This document shows positions 8,470 through 17,715 of a stretch of 50,065 nucleotides of DNA, piece by piece. The stretch spans positions 1-50,065 of the forward strand of contig JAPLFO010000170.1 of NCBI GenBank assembly GCA_026390635.1, read 5' to 3'. The stretch's first letter is position 1. Each line of letters begins with the position of its first letter. Under the pieces are notes generated by a model, which was not told the DNA's origin, did not search any database, and saw nothing but the letters and a program-made list of their open reading frames with translations. The position numbers were made by a program, and so were the translations under genes. Source of the DNA: Ignavibacteriales bacterium (GTDB taxonomy: Bacteria > Bacteroidota > Ignavibacteria > UBA10030 > UBA8401).

Positions 8470-8493
8470 TCTGAAAATCTCTGCCGGGTCTTC

Positions 8494-9408
8494 ATGCATT
8501 CAAACCTCCAAAAAATTCTGATCTTCTGCTGTATGCTGATTCTTTCCTCGGCAGCTATGGCCGGCGGCGAGCAATTCAGAGACATTCCCTACGCGACAAT
8601 CTCAAAGGCGCAGAAACTCGACATGTATGTCCCGGAAGGAAACGGACCGTTTCCTGTTGTCATATGGATCCACGGCGGGGGATGGGAACGTTGGGACAAA
8701 GGACTGGAACCCACCGATCCTCAGATGTCGCTCCTCGCCCATGGGTATGCACTCGTGAGCGTGAACTATCGGTTGATCGGGGAGGCAATATTTCCCGCAC
8801 AAATCCATGACGTTAAGGCGGCACTGCGGTGGATTCGCGTCCATGCATCCGAATATCGCCTGGACAGTGCCAGAATCGGCGCGTGGGGAGCTTCTGCCGG
8901 TGCGCACCTCGCTGCTCTGCTCGGGACGACAAACGGTGTCGATGATATGCAGGATCCTTCTCTTGGAAATCCTTTCGTCTCCACAAAAGTTCAGGCTGTT
9001 GTCGATTGGTATGGTCCGATCGACTTCATGACAATGGATCAGCAGTTGAAGGAGAATGGCTTTCCGCGTGTGCCCGAAAAAGGTCACAACAGTCCGACTT
9101 CATGCGAGTCCCGCCTTGTGGGCGGTACCATCACTGAACATCCGGAACGAGTACTGAGGGTGAATCCCGCTTTCTACATTACACCCGATGATCCGCCCTT
9201 TCTTTTTGAACATGGCACACTCGACAAAAGTGTTCCGCACCAGCAAAGTCAAATGATGTTTGACAGTCTCAAGCGCGTGATCGGGAAGGAGAAAGTGCAA
9301 ATTCGTTTCTTTGCTGTGGGGCACGGAGTGTTGGCGCACGGAGATCCATTCAGTAGCGAAGAGAATATCCTTTTTGTCATCAACTTCCTGGATCGCTGGC
9401 TGAAGTAA
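8494..9408 (+). CDS. Secreted alpha/beta-hydrolase esterase (BD-FAE/lipase-like)
   Basis: This 304-residue esterase has a cleavable signal peptide (ends SSAAMA, residue ~23). The fold signature of hormone-sensitive-lipase/BD-FAE-type carboxylesterases is present: oxyanion motif HGGGW at 60-64, nucleophile Ser134 in GASAG, Asp244 in GTLDKSVP and His277 in GHG. Relatives remove acetyl or feruloyl groups from plant polysaccharides, and others act on small esters. Proximity to the pectin locus makes a polysaccharide role possible, but an exonuclease gene and a repeat element separate it from that locus. It probably works in the periplasm. It is transcribed alone from the promoter at 8441. Confidence 0.87.
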   Translation: MHSNLQKILIFCCMLILSSAAMAGGEQFRDIPYATISKAQKLDMYVPEGNGPFPVVIWIHGGGWERWDKGLEPTDPQMSLLAHGYALVSVNYRLIGEAIFPAQIHDVKAALRWIRVHASEYRLDSARIGAWGASAGAHLAALLGTTNGVDDMQDPSLGNPFVSTKVQAVVDWYGPIDFMTMDQQLKENGFPRVPEKGHNSPTSCESRLVGGTITEHPERVLRVNPAFYITPDDPPFLFEHGTLDKSVPHQQSQMMFDSLKRVIGKEKVQIRFFAVGHGVLAHGDPFSSEENILFVINFLDRWLK

Positions 9409-9490
9409 AAAATCGTTCACAAGGGATCAGACAGAGACGCCAGTGCCGTTCCCGAAAAGTAATCTTGTGTTCTGTTCAAACGGTGATATG

Positions 9491-9592
9491 CTTCGACGCG
9501 GCCGCGAGCGTCATCCCGAGTCCGAAGGATCCCGTTTCGGACAAGCGGAGCGCGTCGAGGGAGGCGCTCGCGGCCTTGCTCAGCATGACGTC
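9491..9592. repeat. Extragenic palindromic repeat between convergent genes
   Basis: Nested inverted repeats fill this gap. TCGACGCG pairs with CGCGTCGA, GGCCGCGAGCG (9500-9510) with CGCTCGCGGCC (9565-9575), and TCCGAA with TTCGGA. The ends read CGTCATC and GCATGACG. The structure resembles the dispersed extragenic palindromes often seen as TTCGACTTCGCTCAG-type elements in metagenomic genomes. It sits between the esterase gene (+) and exonuclease III (-) and could end both transcripts. No second copy was found in the window. Confidence 0.6.
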
Positions 9593-9630
9593 TAATAATT
9601 AAAGCTCAAGGACATTTGTGTGAAAAACCG

Positions 9631-10428
9631 CTAGAAATCGAACGTGATGCTCACGGGGCAATGATCGGAGCCGACTATGTCCGGATGGATCTCTGCTTTT
9701 TTAATCTTGTCTTTGAGAACAGACGACACCATGATGTAGTCGATACGCCATCCGACATTCCGTTCGCGGGCTCCGCCCCAAGCCGCCCACCAGGAATAGT
9801 GCCCGTTGCCTCGGTGGAAAAGCCGGAACGTATCCACAAAACCCGCGTCGACAAATGCCTGGAAGCCGGCGCGCTCCTCATCCGTAAAACCGTGTGTGTT
9901 GTGATTGGTGGACGGATTGGCCAGGTCCATTTCAGTGTGCGCAACGTTAAGGTCGCCGCAGAAGATCACCGGCTTGTGAGCCTCCAGAGTTCTGCAATGT
10001 TTCAGAAAAGCGGGATCCCATATCTTGTGGCGGAGTCCGAGTCGCGTCAGTTCGCGTTTGCTGTTGGGAGTGTATACGTTCACAACGTAGAACTTCTCGA
10101 ACTCTGCGGTGATGATGCGCCCTTCGGAAGTCGGATCGCCGAACTCGTCCGCGGAAAGTCCGAATTCGTTGACGATGCCATCCGCAAGGCCGATTGACAC
10201 ATTGATCGGATTGATCTTGCTGAAGATCGCCGTACCGGAGTATCCTCTCTTGATTGCAGCATTCCAGTGTTTCCAATACTCCGGCAGGCCGACATTTGCC
10301 TGGCCTTCATCGGCTTTGATTTCCTGCAGAGCGAGGATATCGGGCTGCTCTCGTTCAATAAATGGGAGCAGTGCATTTTTTCGCACGAGGGCGCGAATAC
10401 CATTGACATTCCATGAATACAATTTCAT
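9631..10428 (-). CDS. xth: Exodeoxyribonuclease III
   Basis: This 265-residue enzyme belongs to the ExoIII/AP-endonuclease family, which cuts DNA at abasic sites and degrades 3' ends in base-excision repair. All signature blocks are visible: MKLYSWNVNGIRA at the N-terminus, the metal-binding glutamate in LALQEIKADE (~34), YTPNSKRE, the catalytic GDLNVAH, WRIDYIMVS, and GSDHCPV at the C-terminus. Length is normal for the family. It is a single gene transcribed away from the pectin locus. Confidence 0.96.
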   Translation of the reverse strand: MKLYSWNVNGIRALVRKNALLPFIEREQPDILALQEIKADEGQANVGLPEYWKHWNAAIKRGYSGTAIFSKINPINVSIGLADGIVNEFGLSADEFGDPTSEGRIITAEFEKFYVVNVYTPNSKRELTRLGLRHKIWDPAFLKHCRTLEAHKPVIFCGDLNVAHTEMDLANPSTNHNTHGFTDEERAGFQAFVDAGFVDTFRLFHRGNGHYSWWAAWGGARERNVGWRIDYIMVSSVLKDKIKKAEIHPDIVGSDHCPVSITFDF

Positions 10429-10648
10429 AGGGGGCGTTTTGCCGGAAAAAGGGGTTCAGGCTGCAAACAGACTAAAAGTGAGTTATTGGAAATAACCTGA
10501 AAAAAATGTCATTGTCAAACGAGCGCCAATCCCGATGGACACGACTCCAAAGAGCCACACTACTGGGGCCAAGGGAGATTCAGGTATCTCTGAAAAATTC
10601 AGCTTGACAAATTCGACGAAATTTCCCAAATTCCCTAACCGATAAAGC

Positions 10649-10668
10649 AACCGGTATAGTTACCGGTT
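10649..10668. promoter_or_regulatory. Perfect 20-base palindrome, probable operator of the pectin locus
   Basis: AACCGGTATAGTTACCGGTT consists of two 8-base arms around TAGT and lies 149 bases before the GH28 start. It is the strongest dyad in the 388-base gap 10429-10816. Its form suits a dimeric regulator of sugar-acid metabolism (GntR or LacI type), but no regulator gene is in the window. A TTGACA at 10604-10609 lies just upstream, without a convincing -10 element at the right distance. Confidence 0.45.
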
Positions 10669-10816
10669 AATATTAAAGATTTCATATATATGAGATATTC
10701 TCTGTCGGACACTTGGGTGACACAAAATGACTGTATCCACTGCCATGTGGCGTCTTTGCAACTTGCACAACAGTGATTAAAGTAACAAATTTGACTTGAG
10801 AAGAGGAGAAAGGGCA

Positions 10817-12217
10817 ATGAACAAATTCCTCCCGAAACGGCTCTCTCTAATTTTTCTGTTCCTTGCGGCAACGCTCTGTTTGCTGCCGGTCACTTCTCCA
10901 TGTGAGGAAAGAGGCTGGGCACAAGTTTCCTCTATACTGGCACGCATCAATCCCCCAACTTTTCCGGACAAGGATTTCGACATCCCTGCCTATGGAGCCG
11001 TCACGGACGGAAAAACAGATTGCTCGAGTGCAATTGCGTCCGCCATCAAAGCGTGTTCGGCTTCCGGCGGCGGACGAGTCATTGTTCCTGCCGGTTCATT
11101 CCTCAGTGGTGCAATCCACCTGAAGAGCAATGTGAATTTGCATCTCATGAAGGGCTCAACGATCGCTTTCAGCACCAATCCTCAAAAATATCTTCCTCTG
11201 GTGTACTGCCGCTGGGAAGGAGTGGAGTGCATGAACTACTCTCCGCTCATCTACGCTTTCGAGCAGGAGAATATCGCAGTGACGGGAGAGGGTACGCTCG
11301 ATGGACAGGCTTCGAATGAGAATTGGTGGAGTTGGAAAGGAAACAAAGAAGCGGGATCCGGAAAACCGAATCAAGGCGAGGCGAGAAAAAAACTGAATGG
11401 GATGGGTGAGAAGGGAATTTCGGTTTCTGACAGAGTATTCGGCGAAGGATCGTATCTCCGTCCGAATTTCTTCGAGCCGTACCGATGCAAAAATATTCTC
11501 GTGCAGGGCGTGACGTTCAAGAATTCTCCCATGTGGTTTCTGAATCCGGTGCTTTGTACAAATGTATCTGTCCTCGAAGTGAAGACCATCGGCAACGGTC
11601 CGAATAATGACGGCTGCGATCCGGAATCGTGCACGGATGTTCTCATCCGGAATTGCTATTTCGACAACGGCGACGATTGTATTGCCATCAAATCCGGACG
11701 GAACAATGACGGTCGGCGGGTAAACGTACCGTGTGAAAACATCATCGTTCAGGGATGCACCATGAAGGACGGCCACGGCGGCGTTTCGATCGGCAGTGAG
11801 ATCAGCGGGTGCGTGCGTAACGTGTTCATTGAGGATTGTGTGATGGACAGTCCGCATCTGGACCGCGCTCTTCGCATCAAAACCAATGCCGTCCGCGGCG
11901 GTGTAGTCGAAAATGTCTTCATGCGGAATATTTCTGTCGGACAGGTAGCCGAGGCGGTCATTAAGATCGACTTCTACTATGAAGAAGGGGACAAAGGCGA
12001 TTTTACGCCAATCGTTCGAAATGTGAAAGTGGAAAATGTGCAATGTAACAAGAGTCAGTTTGGCGTATGGATTCGTGCCTACGACCGATCACCGGCGACT
12101 GGCATCTGGCTGGAAAATTGCGCATTCAGCAATGTGGCTGAACCGGATGTTCTTGAAAATATACGGGAGTTTACTTCTCTCAATGTGAAATCGACACGGA
12201 CGAAAGGCGGCAAATGA
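10817..12217 (+). CDS. GH28 polygalacturonase / rhamnogalacturonan hydrolase
   Basis: This 466-residue glycoside hydrolase of family 28 hydrolyses galacturonan or rhamnogalacturonan backbones by inversion. It has a signal peptide (hydrophobic residues ~10-25) and a right-handed beta-helix starting at FDIPAYGAVTDGKTD. The catalytic motifs are all present: NNDGCDPES (263-271), GDD (285-287), GHG (319-321) and RIK (353-355). With no T9SS tag it is probably periplasmic and acts on imported oligomers. AGGAG precedes the ATG at 10817. It is the first gene of a packed run and overlaps the GH105 gene by ATGA, so the two are likely co-translated. Family membership does not settle exo versus endo action. 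Confidence 0.93.
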   Translation: MNKFLPKRLSLIFLFLAATLCLLPVTSPCEERGWAQVSSILARINPPTFPDKDFDIPAYGAVTDGKTDCSSAIASAIKACSASGGGRVIVPAGSFLSGAIHLKSNVNLHLMKGSTIAFSTNPQKYLPLVYCRWEGVECMNYSPLIYAFEQENIAVTGEGTLDGQASNENWWSWKGNKEAGSGKPNQGEARKKLNGMGEKGISVSDRVFGEGSYLRPNFFEPYRCKNILVQGVTFKNSPMWFLNPVLCTNVSVLEVKTIGNGPNNDGCDPESCTDVLIRNCYFDNGDDCIAIKSGRNNDGRRVNVPCENIIVQGCTMKDGHGGVSIGSEISGCVRNVFIEDCVMDSPHLDRALRIKTNAVRGGVVENVFMRNISVGQVAEAVIKIDFYYEEGDKGDFTPIVRNVKVENVQCNKSQFGVWIRAYDRSPATGIWLENCAFSNVAEPDVLENIREFTSLNVKSTRTKGGK

Positions 12218-13413
12218 GACGGATTGCAGGTATGGTTCTTTTTCTCTCTGTCAGCTGCTGCATCTCTGTCGGTACCGCGCAGAATACGCACCGTTCCTGG
12301 TCCGCAAGGATTGCCGACAGTTTCATTGCGTCAAATCCCGATACAATCTTCACCGCACCGGAAAAGAGAGTGTTCAAATGGAACTACGATCAATCGCTCA
12401 TTTTCGAAGCGCTGTATCAAACCTGGCTTGCGAGCGGTGATCAAAAATATTTTTCATATCTGCAGCGCAATCTTGATCACTATCTCACCGACGACGGCAC
12501 GATCAAGACGTACAAGTTGTCGGACTACAATATTGATATGATCGCCTCAGGCCGGCAGCTGCTCTACCTTCACAAAGTCACCGGTATACAAAAATACAAG
12601 AATGCAGCAGATACCTTGCGTAAGCAACTCCAGGGCCAGCCGCGAACGAAAGAAGGAGGATTTTGGCATAAAAAAATCTATCCCTATCAGATGTGGCTAG
12701 ACGGACTGTATATGGGTGAACCATTCTACGCAATCTATGCTGCGTACTATGATGAGCCTCGCGCTTATGATGACATCGCCCAACAATTCATCTGGATTGA
12801 AAAACATACGCGGGATTCGTCAACGGGGCTGCTCTATCATGCATGGGACGAAAGCAGACAGCAGAAGTGGGCGAATCCGATGACGGGCTGTTCGCCTCAC
12901 TTCTGGGGACGTGCGATGGGTTGGTATGTGATGGCTCTGGTGGACGTGCTCGATTATTTGCCGGGGACACATCCGGAGCGACGTACACTCGTCGCGATTC
13001 TGCAGAGGACAGCAGCGGCTATCCTCTCCGCACGCGATCCGCACGCGCACCTCTGGTGGCAGATCATGAATTTGCCAGGCAAGGGGGACAACTACCTGGA
13101 AGCGTCTGCATCCGCAATGTTCACCTACGCCTTTGCGAAGGGGGCCAACGAAGGGTACCTCGAAAAGAAATACTATGCTGCGGCATTGGAATCGTTTACT
13201 GCTCTGCGAAAAAAACTTGTGACGATTGATGACAGCGGATCGATTACTCTCCATCAAACATGTCAGGGTGCCGGGCTGGGGGGGAATCCTTATCGTGACG
13301 GGAGTTTTGAATATTATATGAGCGAGCCGAAACGCGACAACGATCTGAAAGGCTATGGTCCGTTTTGGCTTGCAGCGTTGGAATTCGAAAAAGGGGGAGA
13401 GGCGCCGAAATGA
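12214..13413 (+). CDS. GH105 unsaturated rhamnogalacturonyl hydrolase (YteR/RhiN type)
   Basis: This 399-residue (alpha/alpha)6-barrel enzyme of family GH105 removes the unsaturated uronic acid left at the non-reducing end by pectin lyases. The catalytic aspartate lies in YQMWLDGLYMGEPF (Asp163). NPMTGCSPHFWGRAMGWY and the C-terminal YYMSEPKRDNDLKGYGPF are family hallmarks. The signal peptide ends near TAQ (residue 23). The start overlaps the GH28 stop (ATGA at 12214), and its own stop overlaps the PL10 start in the same way. It would act on products of the lyases encoded around it. Confidence 0.95.
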   Translation: MRRIAGMVLFLSVSCCISVGTAQNTHRSWSARIADSFIASNPDTIFTAPEKRVFKWNYDQSLIFEALYQTWLASGDQKYFSYLQRNLDHYLTDDGTIKTYKLSDYNIDMIASGRQLLYLHKVTGIQKYKNAADTLRKQLQGQPRTKEGGFWHKKIYPYQMWLDGLYMGEPFYAIYAAYYDEPRAYDDIAQQFIWIEKHTRDSSTGLLYHAWDESRQQKWANPMTGCSPHFWGRAMGWYVMALVDVLDYLPGTHPERRTLVAILQRTAAAILSARDPHAHLWWQIMNLPGKGDNYLEASASAMFTYAFAKGANEGYLEKKYYAAALESFTALRKKLVTIDDSGSITLHQTCQGAGLGGNPYRDGSFEYYMSEPKRDNDLKGYGPFWLAALEFEKGGEAPK

Positions 13414-14486
13414 TCCAACGCATTTGTTTGATGCTTCTCATCCTTTTGTTTGGACTGTGCGGCGCGGCACAGGCTCAGTCCATCAAGTGGAATGATTGTC
13501 TCCATCAGAAAAAAGACTGGTACGGAACAGCTGAAGCGGCGCGGATTGCAGAAAATGTCGTTATGTATCAGGGAACTTCCGGCGGTTGGCCGAAGAATAT
13601 CGACATGGCGCGGAAGCTGGAGCCCCGTGAAAAAGCCAGGCTGCAAGCCGCCAAGGGAGAGACGGAGAGTACCATCGACAATACCGCCACATACACGCAA
13701 CTTCGTTTTCTGGCGAAAGTCTACAATGCGACACATGATGAGCGGTGGAAGAGAGCCTTCATGGAGGGATTCGATTTTCTGCTTGCCGCGCAGTATGAGA
13801 ATGGAGGATGGCCCCAGTTTTTTCCTCTGCGAAAGGGATACTATACGCACATCACCTACAACGACGAAGCGATGGCGGAAGTACTGAATCTGTTCCAGGA
13901 TGTCGTGGACAGGAGCAAACAGTTTCTCTTTGTCGATGCAGAACGGCGGGCCAGGGCGGAAAAGGCAATTACCAAAGGTATTGAATGTATTCTGCGCTGC
14001 CAGATTGTCAATCGGGACACGCTGACAGCATGGTGCGCGCAGCATGATGAAGTGACATTTGCTCCCGCCAAAGCCCGGGCGTATGAACTTCCCTCCCTCA
14101 GCGGAAAAGAAAGCGTCGGTGTGGTCCGGTTTCTGATGCGGATCAAGAATCCGCCGCCGACAATTATTGCCTCCATTAATGGTGCCGTTGCCTGGCTTCA
14201 ACGAGTGCAAGTGAAGGGTTTTCGAGTTGAGTCTCGCCCCGATACACTAAGTCCGACCGGTATGGACAAAATTGTGGTCCCGGACCCGGCCGCACCGTCA
14301 CTGTGGGCTCGATTCTACGAGATCGGCACTGATCGCCCAATCTATGTCAGCCGGGACGGAATTGTGCGCTACGATCTCTCCGAAATATCGTATGAACGGC
14401 GCAACCATTACGGTTGGCTGGATACGTGGCCCGAAGGACTGTTGACAAAGGAGTTTCCCGCGTGGAAGAAAAAGCACGGGCTATGA
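13410..14486 (+). CDS. PL10 pectate lyase
   Basis: This 358-residue pectate lyase of family 10 ((alpha/alpha)3 toroid) cuts polygalacturonate by beta-elimination with calcium. Conserved blocks include GTSGGWPKNIDM (~56-66), the STIDNTATYTQLRFL block (88-101), YENGGWPQFFPLR and ITYNDEAMAEVL (148-159). The signal peptide ends at AQA/Q (~22). The start at 13410 overlaps the GH105 stop as ATGA, and the C-terminus overlaps the next gene. There is no T9SS tag, so action in the periplasm on imported oligogalacturonides is likely. Confidence 0.94.
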   Translation: MIQRICLMLLILLFGLCGAAQAQSIKWNDCLHQKKDWYGTAEAARIAENVVMYQGTSGGWPKNIDMARKLEPREKARLQAAKGETESTIDNTATYTQLRFLAKVYNATHDERWKRAFMEGFDFLLAAQYENGGWPQFFPLRKGYYTHITYNDEAMAEVLNLFQDVVDRSKQFLFVDAERRARAEKAITKGIECILRCQIVNRDTLTAWCAQHDEVTFAPAKARAYELPSLSGKESVGVVRFLMRIKNPPPTIIASINGAVAWLQRVQVKGFRVESRPDTLSPTGMDKIVVPDPAAPSLWARFYEIGTDRPIYVSRDGIVRYDLSEISYERRNHYGWLDTWPEGLLTKEFPAWKKKHGL

Positions 14487-16006
14487 TGGCAAACGCACGC
14501 CATGTCGCCGTGGTATTTGGTGCTCTGCTCATTCTCTCAGTGTCACTGCACATGATGAGCGGAGGCGGTCCGCGAATTTTTCTCATCGGGGACTCTACAA
14601 TGGCGGACAAACCATTGACCGATAATCCGGAACGGGGCTGGGGACAGTTGTTGCCGCAATTCTTCACCCCGGCGGTGGAGATAAAAAACTTCGCCCGCAA
14701 CGGCAGAAGTACAAAAAGTTTTATCACGCAGGGATTATGGCAGAACGTCTGCGATCAACTCAGGAGCGGCGATTATCTCTTCATTCAATTCGGTCATAAC
14801 GATCAGAAAAAAGAAGACACCTCCCGATATGCGGATGCGCAAACGTCATACAAAAATAATTTGCAGTTGTTCATTCGTGCTGCAAAAGACAAAGGAGCCA
14901 TTCCTGTCTTACTGACTCCCGTCAATCGCAGGAAATTCAACAAGACGGGCATGCTGGTAGACACGCACACCGACTATCCCGCTGTTGTTCGTGACGTTGC
15001 ACGCGCAGAACAGATTCCATTGATTGACCTCCATAAAAAGAGTTTCGATGTTTTTCAAAAAGAGGGCGTTGAAGGAACCAAGAAGATATTTCTCTGGACA
15101 AAACCGGGAGAATACCGGTCCAAGCCGGAGGGGACTGAGGATAATACTCATTTTGGCCGGTACGGGGCTGCCCTGGTTGCCGGGTTGGTCGTTGAGGGAA
15201 TCAGGGAACTCAATCTGCCGTTGGTTTCCTGGCTCACAGCATCAGAACAAAAGGTGCTTCCCGGTGCAGAAAGAAAAGTCGGTTTGGATTATTACTTTAA
15301 CAATGAAACGCGTGTGCGAAAAGGCTCATCGACACCGGAACCATTCCACTATGTTTGGGAGGACACCACCTTCAGCGGATTCTCCGAGCTGGGGAGACAA
15401 CTCTTCGCGCTTGGCGCGGAAATTGATTCACTTCATGCTGCGCCCACTCCCGCATCACTTCGGCGTTTGAGCATGTATCTGATCGTTGATCCGGATATCC
15501 CCACAGAAAATCCGCAGCCGCATTACGTTGATGACGCCGCGATTTCTGCAATCACCGCCTGGGTCGAGAATGGCGGGGTACTCGTGTTGATGGGCAATGA
15601 CAAGGGAAACGCAGAATTTGAGCATTTCAATCATCTTGCGGAGAAGTTCGGCATCCATTTCAATGAGGATAGTCACCATCGTGTGACGGGGACAAACTTC
15701 GAACAGGGGGCTGTCGCCCAATTTCCCGCGCATCCTGTTTTTAACGGAGTGAAGAAAATCTATATCAAAGAACTCAGCTCGCTCACGCTGGAAAAGCCCG
15801 CAGTGCCACTGCTGACAGAAAACGAAATTGTGGTCATGGCAACAGCACGATTCGGGAAAGGGATGGTTTTTGCCATCGGAGATCCCTGGCTCTACAACGA
15901 GTATTATGACAATCGAAAATTACCGGAGGGATTTGAAAACTTCAAGGCAGCGAAGAATCTTTTTCGATGGTTACTGGAACAGTCAGCTCCTGTCGGAATG
16001 CCGTAG
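14483..16006 (+). CDS. CE12 rhamnogalacturonan acetylesterase fused to a C-terminal GATase-like domain
   Basis: This 507-residue protein has two domains. Residues ~30-250 are an SGNH hydrolase of the CE12 (RhgT/YesT) group, which deacetylates rhamnogalacturonan. Block I is FLIGDSTMADK with Ser38, block II NFARNGRS with Asn73, block III QFGHNDQ (104-107), and block V EDNTHFGRYG with the Asp220/His223 pair. Residues ~265-500 form a separate domain (YLIVDPDIPTE, ENGGVLVLMGNDKGNAEF, GKGMVFAIGDPWLYNEY) resembling the glutamine-amidotransferase-like region that I recall at the C-terminus of many Bacteroidota GH88/GH105 proteins. A signal anchor lies at residues 8-24. The start at 14483 overlaps the PL10 stop by ATGA. 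The role of the second domain is unknown. Confidence 0.9.
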   Translation: MMANARHVAVVFGALLILSVSLHMMSGGGPRIFLIGDSTMADKPLTDNPERGWGQLLPQFFTPAVEIKNFARNGRSTKSFITQGLWQNVCDQLRSGDYLFIQFGHNDQKKEDTSRYADAQTSYKNNLQLFIRAAKDKGAIPVLLTPVNRRKFNKTGMLVDTHTDYPAVVRDVARAEQIPLIDLHKKSFDVFQKEGVEGTKKIFLWTKPGEYRSKPEGTEDNTHFGRYGAALVAGLVVEGIRELNLPLVSWLTASEQKVLPGAERKVGLDYYFNNETRVRKGSSTPEPFHYVWEDTTFSGFSELGRQLFALGAEIDSLHAAPTPASLRRLSMYLIVDPDIPTENPQPHYVDDAAISAITAWVENGGVLVLMGNDKGNAEFEHFNHLAEKFGIHFNEDSHHRVTGTNFEQGAVAQFPAHPVFNGVKKIYIKELSSLTLEKPAVPLLTENEIVVMATARFGKGMVFAIGDPWLYNEYYDNRKLPEGFENFKAAKNLFRWLLEQSAPVGMP

Positions 16007-16066
16007 GGACAGATTGTTGAAGCGAATAGTAGCGCAATTATCATTCACAATAGACCAGAGATTCAC

Positions 16067-17629
16067 ATGACACAGGATCAACTTTACAAAGCGCTGGCAG
16101 AAGGAAACGGCGTTTCGGAACGAACAACAACAATCACAGTGTCTCCCGGACGATCATTGCAAGTGTATCGAGCCTCCGTGTCAATGCAACAGAAGACGAT
16201 TTTCTGCATCGCGCGCGAGGGAGCGGCAAAGAATCTTTGGATCCTTTCCTTCGACGGCAATCAGACCCTTCTGAATGGCTTCGACGGCGAAGTGATAGAT
16301 CTTTTTCCGGGAGTCTCGATCAAGCGCTGTCAGATGATACACGGCAACGCAGAGGCGCTGCGGTCGATCTTTCCGTACACGAGACCGGTGCTCGTTGGGC
16401 TGCGCAATTCGCTCGGATGCGGTGACCGTCTTGGTATCGCCAATGCAGGTCACATCCGTGCGATGGCAGGCAGCGGTTTCATTCCCGTACTCGCGCAGCA
16501 ATCTGTGCGTGAACTGGAACGGACACGCCGCGAGGCAGTCGACGTGATGGACGCGGCAACGTGGGCGGTGTTCCAGGAAGGATACAAAGGAGGATTTGGC
16601 GCCGACGGGGATCACTTGAAAACGCCGGAAGACATTGATCGGTACGCCAAGGCCGGATTCACGATGTTCACACTGGATATAGGCGCGTATGTCGTCAATG
16701 AAGCCGCGCGCCTGCCGATCGATGATGTGAAACAGAGGGTTGCCGCGCTGCCCTTCGATCTGCTGCGGGACACGCTGAAGGACCTGGTAGCGCGCTATGC
16801 AAATCAGGAATTCATTCTCGCTGCCGATTTTATCCTCAAACCGAAAGAAGAAGACGTCTTGCGCACTGCGGTGAAATATGGTGCGGCAATTGGTCAGACT
16901 GTTACATTGAACAACCATCTTCGTGCACACTACGATCCGGCTTCGTATGAGATAGAACTCTCGGTGGACGAAACAGACACTCCGACCTCACCGCTGGAAC
17001 ATTTCATTATCGCAAACGAATTGCGCCGGCTCGGTGTGTCGATCATCAGTCTGGCTCCCCGCTTCATTGGCGATTTTGAAAAGGGAATAGAATATAAAGG
17101 TGATCTCGAAGCTTTCAAACAGGAATACATCAAGCATCAATATATTGCCCGGCATTTAGGCCCGTATAAAATCAGCATTCATTCGGGCAGCGACAAGTTT
17201 GATATCTACAAGGTCATCGGGAAAATGGGGGCAAAAAATGTGCATGTGAAGACGGCGGGTACCAGCTGGCTTGAAGCGCTTCGTGCGATTGCTTCCGTTG
17301 ATCCGGCGTTGTTTCGGGAGATTTTGAATTTTGCCTGCACACGCTATGCAACAGACCGGCAATCGTACCATGTAACGGGTGAAGTATCCCGTCTCAAGCC
17401 GGCGGAACAATACTCCGATCAGCAGCTAAAAGAGTTGTTGGAAGATGTGAATGCACGCCAGATTCTCCATGTCACCTTTGGCAATATTCTGTCGTCGAAA
17501 GATGCAGCCGGCAATGATGTCTTCAAGCAGCGGATCATGGCATGTTTGAACGAAAACGAGGATGCGCACTATGAGTGTCTCATAAAGCACTTCAATCGGC
17601 ACTTGTCGCCGCTGCTCGGAAAAACATAA
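16067..17629 (+). CDS. uxaE: Tagaturonate epimerase
   Basis: This 520-residue cytoplasmic protein of the UxaE family interconverts D-tagaturonate and D-fructuronate, joining galacturonate breakdown to the glucuronate branch. Recognised blocks include VGLRNSLGCGDRLGIANAGH (~110-129), a GFGADGDHLKTPEDID segment with likely metal ligands, and KISIHSGSDKFDIYKVIG. There is no signal peptide. It follows the CE12 gene by 60 bases in the same direction, so it is probably co-transcribed. It is the only clearly cytoplasmic catabolic enzyme in the locus; uronate isomerase, dehydrogenase, KDG kinase and aldolase must lie elsewhere. Confidence 0.93.
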   Translation: MTQDQLYKALAEGNGVSERTTTITVSPGRSLQVYRASVSMQQKTIFCIAREGAAKNLWILSFDGNQTLLNGFDGEVIDLFPGVSIKRCQMIHGNAEALRSIFPYTRPVLVGLRNSLGCGDRLGIANAGHIRAMAGSGFIPVLAQQSVRELERTRREAVDVMDAATWAVFQEGYKGGFGADGDHLKTPEDIDRYAKAGFTMFTLDIGAYVVNEAARLPIDDVKQRVAALPFDLLRDTLKDLVARYANQEFILAADFILKPKEEDVLRTAVKYGAAIGQTVTLNNHLRAHYDPASYEIELSVDETDTPTSPLEHFIIANELRRLGVSIISLAPRFIGDFEKGIEYKGDLEAFKQEYIKHQYIARHLGPYKISIHSGSDKFDIYKVIGKMGAKNVHVKTAGTSWLEALRAIASVDPALFREILNFACTRYATDRQSYHVTGEVSRLKPAEQYSDQQLKELLEDVNARQILHVTFGNILSSKDAAGNDVFKQRIMACLNENEDAHYECLIKHFNRHLSPLLGKT

Positions 17630-17715
17630 ACAGCGCGGCAACGTGATCTTCTGGGCAAATATCCTTTTTCCCGTTGCTGGACAATGCGAGGCTCCATAAT
17701 CATGATGATTGATGA

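Noticed and set aside
11156-12043. 295-codon minus-strand frame
   Set aside because: It is fully antisense to the GH28 gene, whose motifs are intact, and encodes no recognisable domain.
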